The translations under genes and the position numbers were made by a program. The notes under the pieces were generated by a model, which did not search any database, was not told where the DNA came from, and was given only the letters and a program-made list of their open reading frames with translations. DNA of 64,000 bases. Source: Streptosporangium saharense (lineage in GTDB: Bacteria > Actinomycetota > Actinomycetes > Streptosporangiales > Streptosporangiaceae). Where the stretch lies: NCBI RefSeq assembly GCF_014203715.1, contig NZ_JACHJP010000008.1, positions 62,001 through 126,000 on the forward strand, in the 5' to 3' direction. Shown in pieces: positions 44,349 through 53,115 of the stretch. The number at the start of each line of letters is the position of its first letter. Position 1 is the first letter of the stretch.

Positions 44349-45705
44349 CTGACATCCGACCTTTCTGTGTTGACGGTCCGCCCTCCGCTGAGGCAGGACC
44401 CCCGGAAGGCACGCGTTCCCCGGTGGGGGCGAGCACCTTCACAAGCTTGATCTTTCCGTTGGCTTCTGGAGTGATCCGATGTGTGCGCCGTACGGTGACA
44501 TCCAGGTCGGGCACCCTGCGCCGGAGCTCCCGTTCGATGTCGGCCGTCAGGTCGTCGGGCGCGTTCCCGGAGAGGATCACCAGCACCTCGACCGCCCCCG
44601 GCCGGGGCTGGAGCACCTGCAGCCGGGTGATCCCGGGGAAGGACTGGGTGAGGGTGGTGAGGAAGTCGCCGTAGTACCGCCTGCCGTCGGAGGTGACGAT
44701 GCGGTCCTCGCTGCGGCCGACGACCTCCCGCACGATGGGGGTGGTCGCGACGCCGCAGGGGCAGTCGTTGGGCACGATCCGCACCCGGTCCCCGAGCCGG
44801 TAGCGGATCAGCGGCATCGCCTCGCTGTGCAGCCTGGTCACCAGGATCTCGCCGACGCCGTCCTCCACGGAGACGGTCCCGTCGTCGTGCTCGACCTCGA
44901 CGACCAGGTCGGCGGTGCGCAGGTGCATGCTGCCCGCCGGGCAGGTGCGGGCGATCGTGAAGACCTCGACCGAGGCGTAGACCTCCCGGTGGGAGGCGCC
45001 GAAGTAGTCGAGCACGTGGGCGCGGGCGGTCGGGGTGAGCCGCTCCCCGCCGAACAGCACGGTCCTGACGCCCCGGTGGGTGACGCCGCGCCGCTTCAGC
45101 TCGTCCACGACGCTGGCGATGACGTTGGGGAAGCCGATCATGAACGTCGGTTTGGCCGCGAGGAACGTCTCGACCTGCTCGTCCAGCGAACGGTCGGTGG
45201 GAATGTGGTGGTTGCGCAGGATGCCGAACCGCTCAAGCGGGTGCGGCAGGAACGGTGCCACCCGGAAGTAGGCGATGCGGTCGGTCGGGCGCAGCCCGTT
45301 GGCCAGCATGTCCTGCAGGTAGGCGGCCCGAAGGTATCCCAGGTCGCGCTCCGAGTTGCGGATCGTGATCGGGATGCCGGAGGAGCCGCTCGTCGTGTTC
45401 GCCCGGGTGTTCTCCGGTGTGAAGCCGTCGGCGAGCAGCTCCCGCGCGGGGGTGTCCCGCAGGGTGGTCCTGTCGAGCGTCGGCAGCCCCGCCAGGTCGT
45501 CGGCGGTGCGCACTCCCTCGACCTGGGCCGAGGTGAGCGTCTCGCGGTAGTGCGGGACGTTGGCGTGCGCGTGCCGTACCAGGGCGCGCAGCAGCTCGGA
45601 CTGGATCCGCAGCTGCTCGGCGTGCGGCAGCCGCTCCCGCCTGCGGATCGTGGCCAGGTGGTGGGCGACGGGCGCGAGCCTGATCGTCGAACGGAGCCTG
45701 CTCAC
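44326..45705 (-). CDS. PaaK/CapK-family adenylate-forming enzyme (B)
   Basis: 459 residues. HANVPHYRETL, P-loop TTSGSSGIPITI, FGGERLTP, YASVEVFTIARTCP, MPLIRYRLGDRVRI and CPCGVATTP follow the family order; a basic hinge, VVGRSEDRIVTSDG, precedes the small C-terminal domain (GKIKLVKVLAP). GTG overlaps the stop of the gene at 45702 (GTGA), and its end overlaps the halogenase start by 23 bases. It is paralogous to the enzyme at 39384, so two different carboxylates are probably activated. Confidence 0.82.
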   Translation of the reverse strand: MSRLRSTIRLAPVAHHLATIRRRERLPHAEQLRIQSELLRALVRHAHANVPHYRETLTSAQVEGVRTADDLAGLPTLDRTTLRDTPARELLADGFTPENTRANTTSGSSGIPITIRNSERDLGYLRAAYLQDMLANGLRPTDRIAYFRVAPFLPHPLERFGILRNHHIPTDRSLDEQVETFLAAKPTFMIGFPNVIASVVDELKRRGVTHRGVRTVLFGGERLTPTARAHVLDYFGASHREVYASVEVFTIARTCPAGSMHLRTADLVVEVEHDDGTVSVEDGVGEILVTRLHSEAMPLIRYRLGDRVRIVPNDCPCGVATTPIVREVVGRSEDRIVTSDGRRYYGDFLTTLTQSFPGITRLQVLQPRPGAVEVLVILSGNAPDDLTADIERELRRRVPDLDVTVRRTHRITPEANGKIKLVKVLAPTGERVPSGGPASAEGGPSTQKGRMSDVAEGND

Positions 45706-46484
45706 CGCGTCACCTCCTCCAGCGTCGGCGTGCCGTGCTCGGGGCAGCGCTCGACGGTCAGGTGGGCGGTCCCCGGCAGGCTGATGTTCGCCAGCGTCGG
45801 CCGGTGCCGCCGCGTGATCGTGAACAGCGGTCCCGACGTGCCGGTCCGCGCGTGGACCCGTCTCCAGTTCAGGTGCGTACGGCCACAGCCCCGGTGCCGG
45901 GCACCCAGGTAGCCGAGCCGTCCGTCGTGCACGACCACGTTGGCGTTTCCCTCGGCGGTCTCGCCAGGGGAGCTGCGCAGGAAGACCCGGGCGCCGGGGG
46001 CCTCGCCGTACAGGTCGGTGAGCTGGGTGGCGTCGGCGAGCAGGCCGGGATCGTCGGCCTCGCGCAGCGCCCGCAACTGGCCCTGCCGCAGCCCGGGGTC
46101 GGCGACCTCGGCGCGGGCGCTGAGCACCACGTGGTAGCGCCCCCCGCCGGGACCGAGCCGCTCCCAGTCCAGCAGCGACTCCCGAACCTCGAACAGCGGC
46201 CGGTCACGCCGATGGCTCCCGGTCAGTTCGAGCGCCTCGAACAGGTCGGCGGGCTCCCCGAGCCACACCGGTTCCTCCCGCCGCCGCACGTACGGCGCGC
46301 CGAGCGGACAGAGCCGGTCGAGCAGCCCGTCGAGCCGCGTCACCGGCGTCGCCTCAGGCTCGTCCAGCCGCGTGCCCGCCCCGGCCCACATCTCCCGGTA
46401 GTACGGCACGGCCGCGAACGCCCGTGCCACGGTGTCGCGGTACCCCCGCTCCCAGGCCCGTTCCGAGAACCCCCGAGTCCTCAT
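45702..46484 (-). CDS. Unrecognised protein with PaaK-like N-terminal segment
   Basis: 260 residues. The start (YRDTVARAFAAVPYYREMWAG) resembles the N-terminal helix of PaaK-type enzymes, but no ATP-binding P-loop follows. A possible Cys/His site (VERCPEHGT) is near the end. It is coupled to the full adenylating enzyme downstream, so it may be a degenerate ligase partner, comparable to non-catalytic subunits of other ANL pairs. Function is not known. Confidence 0.6.
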   Translation of the reverse strand: MRTRGFSERAWERGYRDTVARAFAAVPYYREMWAGAGTRLDEPEATPVTRLDGLLDRLCPLGAPYVRRREEPVWLGEPADLFEALELTGSHRRDRPLFEVRESLLDWERLGPGGGRYHVVLSARAEVADPGLRQGQLRALREADDPGLLADATQLTDLYGEAPGARVFLRSSPGETAEGNANVVVHDGRLGYLGARHRGCGRTHLNWRRVHARTGTSGPLFTITRRHRPTLANISLPGTAHLTVERCPEHGTPTLEEVTR

Positions 46485-46485
46485 C

Positions 46486-46848
46486 TCAGCAGAACGTGTT
46501 CTGGTCGTGCAGGAGCAGCCACCGGCCGTCCACGAGCGTGAAGTACAGCGTCAGGTAGTACTCCTTCTGGTACGGCTTGCCCTCGGGGTCCAGGTCGTCG
46601 TAGACCACCGAGAGCAGCGCGAACGCCGAGTCCCCGGCCGCCTGGGTCCGCACGGTCTCGGTCTTCAGCGTCCAGTCGGGGTCGCCGAACCAGGAGGTGT
46701 GGAACTCGGCGACGGCGTCCCTACCGCGAAGGAACGTCCCGTTCGGCAGGATCACCGTCGCGTCCGGGTGCACGGTCTCCAGGTATCCGTCCAGGTCACG
46801 GGAGCGGATCGCGGTCAGGTGCGCCTCAAGCGCCTGGGGAAACTCCAT
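46486..46848 (-). CDS. SnoaL/NTF2-like fold protein
   Basis: 120 residues from ATG at 46848 (GAGAGGAAG upstream). HLTAIRSRDLDGYLETVHPDA and WLLLHDQNTF outline the cone-shaped NTF2-like fold with an internal pocket; PNGTFLRGRDAVAEFH is typical of nuclear-transport-factor-2-like enzymes of secondary metabolism. It could be an isomerase, cyclase or binding protein. Confidence 0.75.
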   Translation of the reverse strand: MEFPQALEAHLTAIRSRDLDGYLETVHPDATVILPNGTFLRGRDAVAEFHTSWFGDPDWTLKTETVRTQAAGDSAFALLSVVYDDLDPEGKPYQKEYYLTLYFTLVDGRWLLLHDQNTFC

Positions 46849-46874
46849 GTTCTTCCTCTCTGAGACTCTCTGGG

Positions 46875-47864
46875 TCACCAGGCGGCGATCACCAGGGACT
46901 GGGGGACGAGTTCGCAGCCGAACCGCTGCTTCAGCTCGGCCATCCCCTTGCCGAACTCGCAGCCTGTACGGCCGTGCGAGATCATGTAGTCGATCTCCCG
47001 CAGGTACAGGTCGAAGTAGAGGTCACGCCGCCCGCCGTCCCGCACGTCGAGCGAGCCGTTCACCGTGGTGACCAGCCGCCTTCCGTCGTCGAAGGTCAGG
47101 TCGAAGGAGAGCAGCCGGTCCCCGTCGAGATGGCCGAAGTACCGCACGCCCTCCTCACCGCAGAGCGCCTCGAAGTAGCGCACGGGCAGGGGAGGGGCGT
47201 ACGGGCTGTGCTTGCGCACGGTCGCGCAGGCCAGCGCGCTCGCCCGTTCGGCGTCGATGTCGCCGACCCCGTACAGCACCCGGGTCCGCTCGGACGCCTC
47301 GGCGTGGACACGGCGCAGCCTGCGCCGCCGGTCACGCGGCAGGTCGGCGAAGTAACCGTCCAGATCCGCCCACCGGTTGCGCAGCAGCGTGTTGGGCGCG
47401 GTCGTGATCCTGGGCCGGAACCTGCGGTCGAACGCGGGCAGCGTCTCCGCGGTGACCTGCCGGTACAGCACTCCCAGACAGCGCCTGCCCAGCCTGCGGC
47501 GCACCGCCTTCTCGAACGCGGCAGTCGCCTCGGCCCGATCCGCCTTGGGCAGGTCCGCGGCGAAGGCGAACCCCCCGGTGAAGCCGACCGGAAGATGACA
47601 GTCGAACCACCCCACGGGCGGCATCGAGCCGGGCTCGGCGTATCCGCGCCGCAGCCGTGGCGGACCGCCGACAGAGCCGGTGAACAGCCCCACCACCTCG
47701 CCGCCCTGCCGTACGACACCCAGGTAGACCGGCCGCGTCGAGCACCAGGCGATCGCGGTGAGCGCCCGCGCCTGCCAGGCCGCGATCAGGCCCTCCTGCT
47801 TGCGGAAGATCTCCCAGTCGGCGGGTACGGCCTCGGCGGTGGGGTCGATGATCTCAGCGTGCAC
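46875..47864 (-). CDS. FemX/BioF2-like GNAT-fold acyl or aminoacyl transferase
   Basis: About 329 residues from GTG at 47864 (AGGTGAG upstream), overlapping the LysRS stop by 11 bases. A duplicated GNAT architecture is suggested: an N-terminal half (YLGVVRQGGEVVGLFTG) and a C-terminal half ending SHGRTGCEFGKGMAELKQRFG, typical of acetyltransferase_6/BioF2-like proteins, related to FemX aminoacyl-tRNA transferases. Coupling to a lysyl-tRNA synthetase paralogue suggests use of aminoacyl-tRNA as donor. That is an inference; an acyl-CoA donor is also possible. Confidence 0.68.
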   Translation of the reverse strand: MHAEIIDPTAEAVPADWEIFRKQEGLIAAWQARALTAIAWCSTRPVYLGVVRQGGEVVGLFTGSVGGPPRLRRGYAEPGSMPPVGWFDCHLPVGFTGGFAFAADLPKADRAEATAAFEKAVRRRLGRRCLGVLYRQVTAETLPAFDRRFRPRITTAPNTLLRNRWADLDGYFADLPRDRRRRLRRVHAEASERTRVLYGVGDIDAERASALACATVRKHSPYAPPLPVRYFEALCGEEGVRYFGHLDGDRLLSFDLTFDDGRRLVTTVNGSLDVRDGGRRDLYFDLYLREIDYMISHGRTGCEFGKGMAELKQRFGCELVPQSLVIAAW

Positions 47865-49377
47865 CGGGCTCACCTGGCCTGAGCTGGGCGAGCACCCGCT
47901 CACGCAGGGGTCGCTCGGCGCGGTCGTGGTAGGCGTGGACGGCGGCGACGACCGCCTCCCTGCCGAACAGCGCGTCGAGCCGCCGCAGCGGCGGACCCGA
48001 CTCGGTGCCGAACAGCGTCAGGTAGAGATCCCGGTAGGACGCGCGGTCCCAGCGCTCGGGCAGCGCGCCACCGCTCAGCAGCGGGCGCGGTTCGGCGTCG
48101 GAGACCTCGTCGATCCAGCACCGGCCGTACCCCGCCAGCCATGCCAGCCCGTGCCGGACCCGCTCGGCCCCACTCTCACCGGTCAGGGCTGTGACCAGCT
48201 CTACGTCGTAGCAGTTCGCGTGCAGCAGGCCGAGTACGGCCCGCATCCGGGGCAGCGGGGTGGTGCCGGGGTCGTCGGTGATCAGCTCGTTGAGCGCCAC
48301 GGCCCTCGGGTCGCCCGCGCGCGCCTCGGCCAGGAAACGGTCGTAGGCGTCGTAGGCACCGAGGAAGGAGCCCCGGTCGAGACCGAGCCGGATGTCGGAC
48401 AGGCAGTTCGGCCTGCCGTACAGGAACAGGATGATCCGGGGCGGCATCACCCGCAGCAGGTCACCGACCGTCAGGCCGCTGCCCCGCGAGCCGGAGACCT
48501 TGCCGCGGTCGCCGAACTGACGGACGAGGCCGTAGGGCACGATCACCGGCTGGTGCGCGCGCAGGTAACCTCGGTAGATCGGCTGGGTGCGGTCCATCGT
48601 GCTGCCCGCGCTGCAGTGGTCCTGACCCGCGGGCTCGCAGTCGATGCGCTCGTGGGTGACGCGCAGCGTCCAGTCCAGCGCCCAGGACGGCTTGACCAGC
48701 TCGACACGCCTGGTCGTGGAGAGCGTGCCGCACGACTCGCACACGTAACGCACCCGGTCACGGCCGAGGCGCAGGTTGCGGGTGCTGCCCCGGCCGCACT
48801 GCTCGCAGTAGACGGTGAACAGGTGCTCGGGGACCTGGTCCAGCAGCTTGGCGAGCCTTTTCGCGCCCCGCAGGTAACGGCGCTGAAGTGGCACGTAGAC
48901 GCCGGACGAGTAGCGTTCGTACTGGTAGTGCGTCTGCCAGGGGGAACCGGCCGGGGTACGGCCGTCGGCGTCGGCCTCCACGGGACAGATGCCCATCCGC
49001 TTCAGCTCGTCGATGTAACGACGGCAGATCCGCCTGCTGCGCTCGGTCACCGCGCCCAGCGGACGCGTCCCGTATCCCGCGAGGTCGGCCTGGGCGGCGG
49101 CCTGCGACGGCCGTACCGGATCGTAGTCATCGAAACTGAGCAGGATCGACGACTCACGCCCGAGCCGTTCCAGCGCGCGGTGCACCAGATAGGCGCAGGC
49201 GGTGTCGCGGAAGTTGCCGACGTGGAACCAGCCGCTCGGCGACATGCTGGTCTGGATCACCACCCGCCGCTCGGGGCCGTGCCGCTCGACCAGACGTCTG
49301 GCGTAGTGGTAGGCCCAGTGCGGCTGGGTGTGATCCTGCTGGAACAGGTCGGCGTAGCCGGTCCTCGTGGTGCTCAT
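47854..49377 (-). CDS. Class I lysyl-tRNA synthetase paralogue
   Basis: 507 residues, close to full-length LysK. HIGH-like HVGN at residues 52-55 (SPSGWFHVGNFRD), KMSKS-like KVSGSRG at 293-299, the class I LysRS motif EPAGQDHCSAGS, and a Cys4 zinc site (C191, C194, C213, C216). It activates lysine and charges tRNA-Lys. Inside a biosynthetic operon it is either the donor-maker for tRNA-dependent amide formation by the GNAT-like protein, or a self-resistance copy against a lysine-like product. ATG follows AGGACG; the upstream gene's TAG lies in this ribosome site. Confidence 0.87.
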   Translation of the reverse strand: MSTTRTGYADLFQQDHTQPHWAYHYARRLVERHGPERRVVIQTSMSPSGWFHVGNFRDTACAYLVHRALERLGRESSILLSFDDYDPVRPSQAAAQADLAGYGTRPLGAVTERSRRICRRYIDELKRMGICPVEADADGRTPAGSPWQTHYQYERYSSGVYVPLQRRYLRGAKRLAKLLDQVPEHLFTVYCEQCGRGSTRNLRLGRDRVRYVCESCGTLSTTRRVELVKPSWALDWTLRVTHERIDCEPAGQDHCSAGSTMDRTQPIYRGYLRAHQPVIVPYGLVRQFGDRGKVSGSRGSGLTVGDLLRVMPPRIILFLYGRPNCLSDIRLGLDRGSFLGAYDAYDRFLAEARAGDPRAVALNELITDDPGTTPLPRMRAVLGLLHANCYDVELVTALTGESGAERVRHGLAWLAGYGRCWIDEVSDAEPRPLLSGGALPERWDRASYRDLYLTLFGTESGPPLRRLDALFGREAVVAAVHAYHDRAERPLRERVLAQLRPGEPGAR

Positions 49378-49386
49378 GACGTCGTC

Positions 49387-50364
49387 CTAGGAGACCGCTC
49401 CGGCCAGGTTCTCGACGCTCCACAGCCGCGGATGCTCCTGGAACCAGGCGATGGTCTGCCGCAACCCCTGCTCGACCGGCGTCCTCGGCGCCCAGCCGAG
49501 ACGGGTCGTGGCGAGCGTGATGTCGGGACGGCGGATCTCGGGGTCGTCCTGCGGCCGGGGCACGAACGCGATCGGCGAGGCGGTCCCGGTGAGCTCCCTG
49601 ATCCACTCGGCCAGGTCGAGCATCGAGATCTCGTGCGGGTTGCCGATGTTGACCGGCCCGCTCATGTCCGAGTTGAGCACCCGGAAGATGCCCTCGACCA
49701 GATCGTCCACGTAGCAGATCGACCGCGTCTGACTGCCGTCCCCGGAGACCGTGATCGGCTCACCGAGCAGCGCCTGCCTGACGAACGTCGGGATCGCGCG
49801 GCCGTCGAAGGGCCGCATCCTCGGACCGAACGTGTTGAAGATCCGCAGAATCGCGGTGTCCACACCACACGCCCTGCGGAAGGCCATGGTCATGGCCTCG
49901 GCGAAGCGTTTGGCCTCGTCGTAGACGCCACGCGGACCGACCGGGTTCACATTGCCCCAGTAGGTCTCCGGCTGCGGATGGACCTGCGGGTCGCCGTACG
50001 CCTCGGACGTCGAGGCGAGGACGAACCTGGCCCCCTTCTCCCTGGCCAGCTCAAGGGCGTTGTAGGTGCCGTTGGAACCGACCCGCAGCGTGTCGATGGG
50101 GAGGCGGAGATAGTCGGCGGGTGACGCGGGGGAGGCGAAGTGGAGGACGGCGTCCACCTCTCCCGCGACGACGAGATGCTGGGAGACGTCCGCGCGTACC
50201 AGGCGGAAGTGCTCGTCAGCCATGAGATGTTCGACGTTGGCGACGGCCCCGGTGAGGAAGTTGTCAACGCAGATGACCTGGTAACCCTCGGCCAGAAACC
50301 GCTCGCAGAGATGCGAGCCGAGAAATCCGGCACCCCCGGTAATGGCCACGGCGGGCCTTCTCAT
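49387..50364 (-). CDS. UDP-glucuronate decarboxylase-like (UXS) enzyme
   Basis: 325-residue extended [21 protein letters not shown] binds [18 protein letters not shown] is the hallmark of UDP-xylose synthases; STSEAYGDP and the Tyr/Lys pair in [10 protein letters not shown] are catalytic; [10 protein letters not shown] and [15 protein letters not shown] complete it. It would make a UDP-pentose. It is the first gene of the operon. Confidence 0.85.
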   Translation of the reverse strand: MRRPAVAITGGAGFLGSHLCERFLAEGYQVICVDNFLTGAVANVEHLMADEHFRLVRADVSQHLVVAGEVDAVLHFASPASPADYLRLPIDTLRVGSNGTYNALELAREKGARFVLASTSEAYGDPQVHPQPETYWGNVNPVGPRGVYDEAKRFAEAMTMAFRRACGVDTAILRIFNTFGPRMRPFDGRAIPTFVRQALLGEPITVSGDGSQTRSICYVDDLVEGIFRVLNSDMSGPVNIGNPHEISMLDLAEWIRELTGTASPIAFVPRPQDDPEIRRPDITLATTRLGWAPRTPVEQGLRQTIAWFQEHPRLWSVENLAGAVS

Positions 50365-50512
50365 AAGAACTTCTGACTTTCCTTTATGGCCCCGAAGACG
50401 GTTATGGGCAACACGTTCACATTCCTTATTCGCCCGTTTTTTGGGTGCGTCAAACTAATTCTGCGTAACCGCAGACGTCGCTGGGTGATGAACGCTTCGT
50501 TGAGAGACGGTT

Positions 50513-50610
50513 AAGAGCGCTCTTGACGCTCCGGAGAGTATGACGATGGCGGCGTCACCGTCAACACCTTCGTCGCCGAAAGCTGTAAACAAGGTGATAT
50601 ATGCATATAT
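50513..50610. promoter_or_regulatory. Two perfect palindromes, operator-like
   Basis: AAGAGCGCTCTT (50513-50524, 12 bp) and ATATATGCATATAT (50597-50610, 14 bp) lie 150-250 bases upstream of the first gene of the halogenase operon. The second is notable in such GC-rich DNA. Candidate binding sites for a dimeric regulator; none is encoded in the cluster. Confidence 0.4.
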
Positions 50611-51020
50611 GTCGGACATCTCGGGTGCGGCTGGCGGGCTTTCCGCCGTTGTACGGCGGGCCTTGTGATGGCCGCTGACCTGGGATTATGTGGCCCGGTC
50701 AACACGTCTCGATCATTGACCATCACTGTCCGTATGTTTAACGGCGCCCCCGTCAATCATTTGGGTCCGTTGTCATCTCGCCCTGACTGTGCATGTGGCG
50801 ACAACTTTTATCCCCGGACGCCGATCGGCCCCTGACATGCGTCTCCGCCCTCCCCCGACCTCGGGGGGCGCCGATAATCTGCTGCCGTCCTCCCGGCCGC
50901 GGGCCTGTCCGATTTCCGGACGGGACCGTTCCAGCGGAGTGACACCCCCGCCAACCTTTCCGGCATGCGGAACGGCGCACACCGAAGGCGACCGGGGACA
51001 CCGTGCGTTCCTTTCTCCAT

Positions 51021-51046
51021 GCCTCCGAAAAAAACGTTCGGAAGGC
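51021..51046 (+). terminator. Imperfect hairpin with T-rich tail
   Basis: GCCTCCGAA and TTCGGAAGGC pair with one bulged A around AAAAACG, followed by TATTTCCTTT. A possible rightward terminator or 5'-UTR hairpin just upstream of the methyltransferase gene. Confidence 0.35.
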
Positions 51047-51115
51047 TATTTCCTTTAGTCTTCACCTTTCCCCGGGGAAGAGCGCTCTCCCGGCTGTGCC
51101 GGTCAGAATGGAGGG

Positions 51116-51910
51116 ATGTCCCGCGAACACCTGCGAACCACCTTCGACACCGTGGCCGCCACGTACCAGAAGGCACGCCCCGACTATCCGGCCGGCCTGT
51201 ACGCCGATCTGCTCGCGACGACGGGGCTTGAGCCGCCCGCGAACCTGCTCGAAGTGGGCTGCGGCCCGGGAAAGGCCACCCTGCCCCTGGCCCGGCTGGG
51301 CTTCCGGATCACGGCGGTCGAACTCGGCGCGGCCCTGGCCGAGGAGGCACGGCGCGAACTGCGCGACTTCCCCGCCGTCTCGGTGGTCACCGCCCCGTTC
51401 GAGACGTGGCGACCGGCGAAGGACACTCTCTTCGACCTTCTCTACGCGGCCACCGCGTGGAAGTGGCTCGACCCTCAGGTGAAGTACGGCAAGGCCGCCG
51501 CGCTGCTACCTTCGGGCGGACACCTGGCCGTGTGGGATGCCCAACACGCCTTCCCTCCGGATTTCGACCCCTTCTTCACCGAGATTCAGCGGGTGTACGA
51601 CGAGATGGGGGAGGGCGACGGCGCGGCCTGGCCACCACCGCCACCCGAGAACCAACCGGACCCGACCGCCGCCGAGTTCGAGGACTCAGGATGGTTCACG
51701 GTCGTCGGAACACGGCGCTACGTGTGGGCGCGGGAGTACACCGCCGAGGAGTACATCGCCCTCCTGGACACCTTCTCAGGCCACATCGCCATGCAGACGG
51801 CCAAGCGCGACCACCTCTACGAAGAAGTCCACCGCCTGCTGGCCGTACGCCCAGACGGAAGACTGACCCGCCACTGGACAGCCACCCTCACCGTCGGCCG
51901 CCGCCTGTGA
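51116..51910 (+). CDS. Class I SAM-dependent methyltransferase
   Basis: 264 residues. LREAT-like start FDTVAATYQKARPDYP, SAM motif I LLEVGCGPGKATLPLA, acidic ITAVELG and motif LLYAATAWKWLDP match small-molecule methyltransferases. A GGAGGG sits directly before the ATG. The substrate is unknown. A CRISPR-like repeat begins 6 bases after the stop. Confidence 0.82.
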   Translation: MSREHLRTTFDTVAATYQKARPDYPAGLYADLLATTGLEPPANLLEVGCGPGKATLPLARLGFRITAVELGAALAEEARRELRDFPAVSVVTAPFETWRPAKDTLFDLLYAATAWKWLDPQVKYGKAAALLPSGGHLAVWDAQHAFPPDFDPFFTEIQRVYDEMGEGDGAAWPPPPPENQPDPTAAEFEDSGWFTVVGTRRYVWAREYTAEEYIALLDTFSGHIAMQTAKRDHLYEEVHRLLAVRPDGRLTRHWTATLTVGRRL

Positions 51911-51915
51911 CACGC

Positions 51916-51944
51916 GTCGCGATCCCTTCAGGGTGATGAGGGCC
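51916..51944 (-). CRISPR. Single orphan CRISPR repeat, locus A
   Basis: 29 bases matching the repeat of the array at 61244-61403 at 25 of 29 positions, including the central dyad CCCTTCAGGG and GTGATGAG. Only one copy is present. The flank to its right is also similar to that of the other locus, so it is a repeat-plus-leader relic, read leftward. Confidence 0.6.
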
Positions 51945-52062
51945 CCGAGGTTGAAGTCCCAAGTCCGGCGGTGGCGCGGGTCGGATTGTTGATCACCTTC
52001 GGGTACGGCCTCGGGGTGTGAGGTCCTGCGGCGATCGGCACCCCATGCAGGAGCCGCATGGG
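51945..52062 (-). promoter_or_regulatory. Leader-like flank of CRISPR locus A
   Basis: Directly after the repeat, CCGAGG..GAAGTCCCA corresponds to CCGAGG..AAAGTCCCA at locus B, and TTGATCACCTTCGGGTACGG (51989-52008) to TTGATCATCTTTGGGTACGG (61502-61521). A hairpin CCCATGC-N7-GCATGGG (52042-52062) is followed by TTTT and may be a rightward terminator. Shared flank plus repeat is the pattern of paralogous CRISPR leaders. Confidence 0.5.
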
Positions 52063-52155
52063 CAGCGCGTTTTCCAGGGTTCTTCAGAGAGGACCCGTGT
52101 GCAAGCTGATCTCTGCACATGCTGCATGGGACCAATAGCAGGTGAAATGGTGACC

Positions 52156-52171
52156 TAGAGCGAATTCTCTA
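52156..52171. promoter_or_regulatory. Small dyad upstream of XRE gene
   Basis: TAGAG-CGAATT-CTCTA lies about 57 bases before the XRE start codon and may be an autoregulatory operator. Confidence 0.3.
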
Positions 52172-52227
52172 ATGTCGGTGAACCGATACGGCGCCCATGA
52201 ACGTTCCTGGGCAAGATAGTCGCCATC

Positions 52228-53115
52228 ATGTCGTCGTCACCCTCATCTTCGGCTCAAGCCGCCCGCGAGGCGTTGGGTGCCAACCTGCGCGCTCTCCGTC
52301 AGCGCCGGGATTTGTCAGGCCGGGAATTCGCCCGGCGGGCCGGTTGGCGTTCCAGCTCGATCGTGTCAGAGATCGAGCTGGGCAGGCGGACCATCACCAC
52401 TCGGCACGTTGAGCTGTGGTGTCGGCTGTGCGCGGCGGATCCCAACGAAGTCAGGCGCTTGCTCGCCGAGCAATCGGCCATGGCCCGGATGTGGATTCCG
52501 TACGCGGACCTGAACAGTGGAGGGCTGGCAGCGGCTCAAAAATCAATTCGCCAGCTCTACGAGGAGTTGGCGGTCGCACAGTCCTACCAGCCCAAGGTCA
52601 TCGCGGGCATGGCGCAGACCGAGTCCTACACGCGGGCCGCGCTGACCGGGGTGCTGACCGAGCAGCGCGTGGACACCACCGAACCGGAGGCGGACGTCGA
52701 GGCCGCCGTCGCTGAGCGCATGAGCCGCCAGAAGCTGCTCAGCCGGGCGGGTGCTCGCTGGTTCTTCCTGATCGAGGAACCTGTGCTGTGGTACCGGCCG
52801 TACGACCGGCGGTTGCATCGCGAACAACTGCGGCATCTGCTGGAGCTGCGGCGGCGGCCGAACGTGTTCCTGGGCATCATCCCGGTGGGCGCGGATCGGC
52901 GCGGTGTCCATCCCGAGGAGGCGTTCGACATCACTGACGGCACGCTGGTGACCGTCGAACTGGTGTCGGGCTACCTGTCGGTGACCCGTCCTGAGGAGGT
53001 CGCCCTGTATCGGGCGACGTGGGATCGGCTGTGGGCGCTGGCCGTCAACGGACTGGCCGCCGTCGCGCTGATCCGGGCTGCGCTGGAGCGGCTCGATCGT
53101 CACACCGGCGTATAG
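52228..53115 (+). CDS. XRE-family regulator with DUF5753
   Basis: 295 residues. N-terminal helix-turn-helix (LGANLRALRQRRDLSGREFA, SSSIVSEIELGRRTIT) followed by the DUF5753 ligand/partner domain (VLTEQRVD, FLIEEPVLWYRP, IIPVGADRRG). Such regulators pair with small DUF397/DUF6879-type proteins in actinomycetes and control development or antibiotic genes. Its end overlaps the convergent DUF6879 gene by 16 bases. It probably regulates the adjacent lanthipeptide cluster. Confidence 0.87.
   Translation: MSSSPSSSAQAAREALGANLRALRQRRDLSGREFARRAGWRSSSIVSEIELGRRTITTRHVELWCRLCAADPNEVRRLLAEQSAMARMWIPYADLNSGGLAAAQKSIRQLYEELAVAQSYQPKVIAGMAQTESYTRAALTGVLTEQRVDTTEPEADVEAAVAERMSRQKLLSRAGARWFFLIEEPVLWYRPYDRRLHREQLRHLLELRRRPNVFLGIIPVGADRRGVHPEEAFDITDGTLVTVELVSGYLSVTRPEEVALYRATWDRLWALAVNGLAAVALIRAALERLDRHTGV

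Larger units (their letters stand above)
50365..51115. other. Intergenic region upstream of the halogenase operon
   Basis: 750 bases between divergent transcription units with lower GC and no credible gene. It holds small hairpins (CTGCG-TAAC-CGCAG at 50461; CCGCCG-TTGTA-CGGCGG at 50643), two palindromes at 50513-50610 and a leftward -35-like TTGACG at 50448-50453 without a convincing -10. It should contain the promoter of the 13-gene operon. Confidence 0.5.

Noticed and set aside
50511..51001. Short leftward frames upstream of the halogenase operon
   Set aside because: They cross palindromes and AT-rich promoter-like DNA and show no coding bias.
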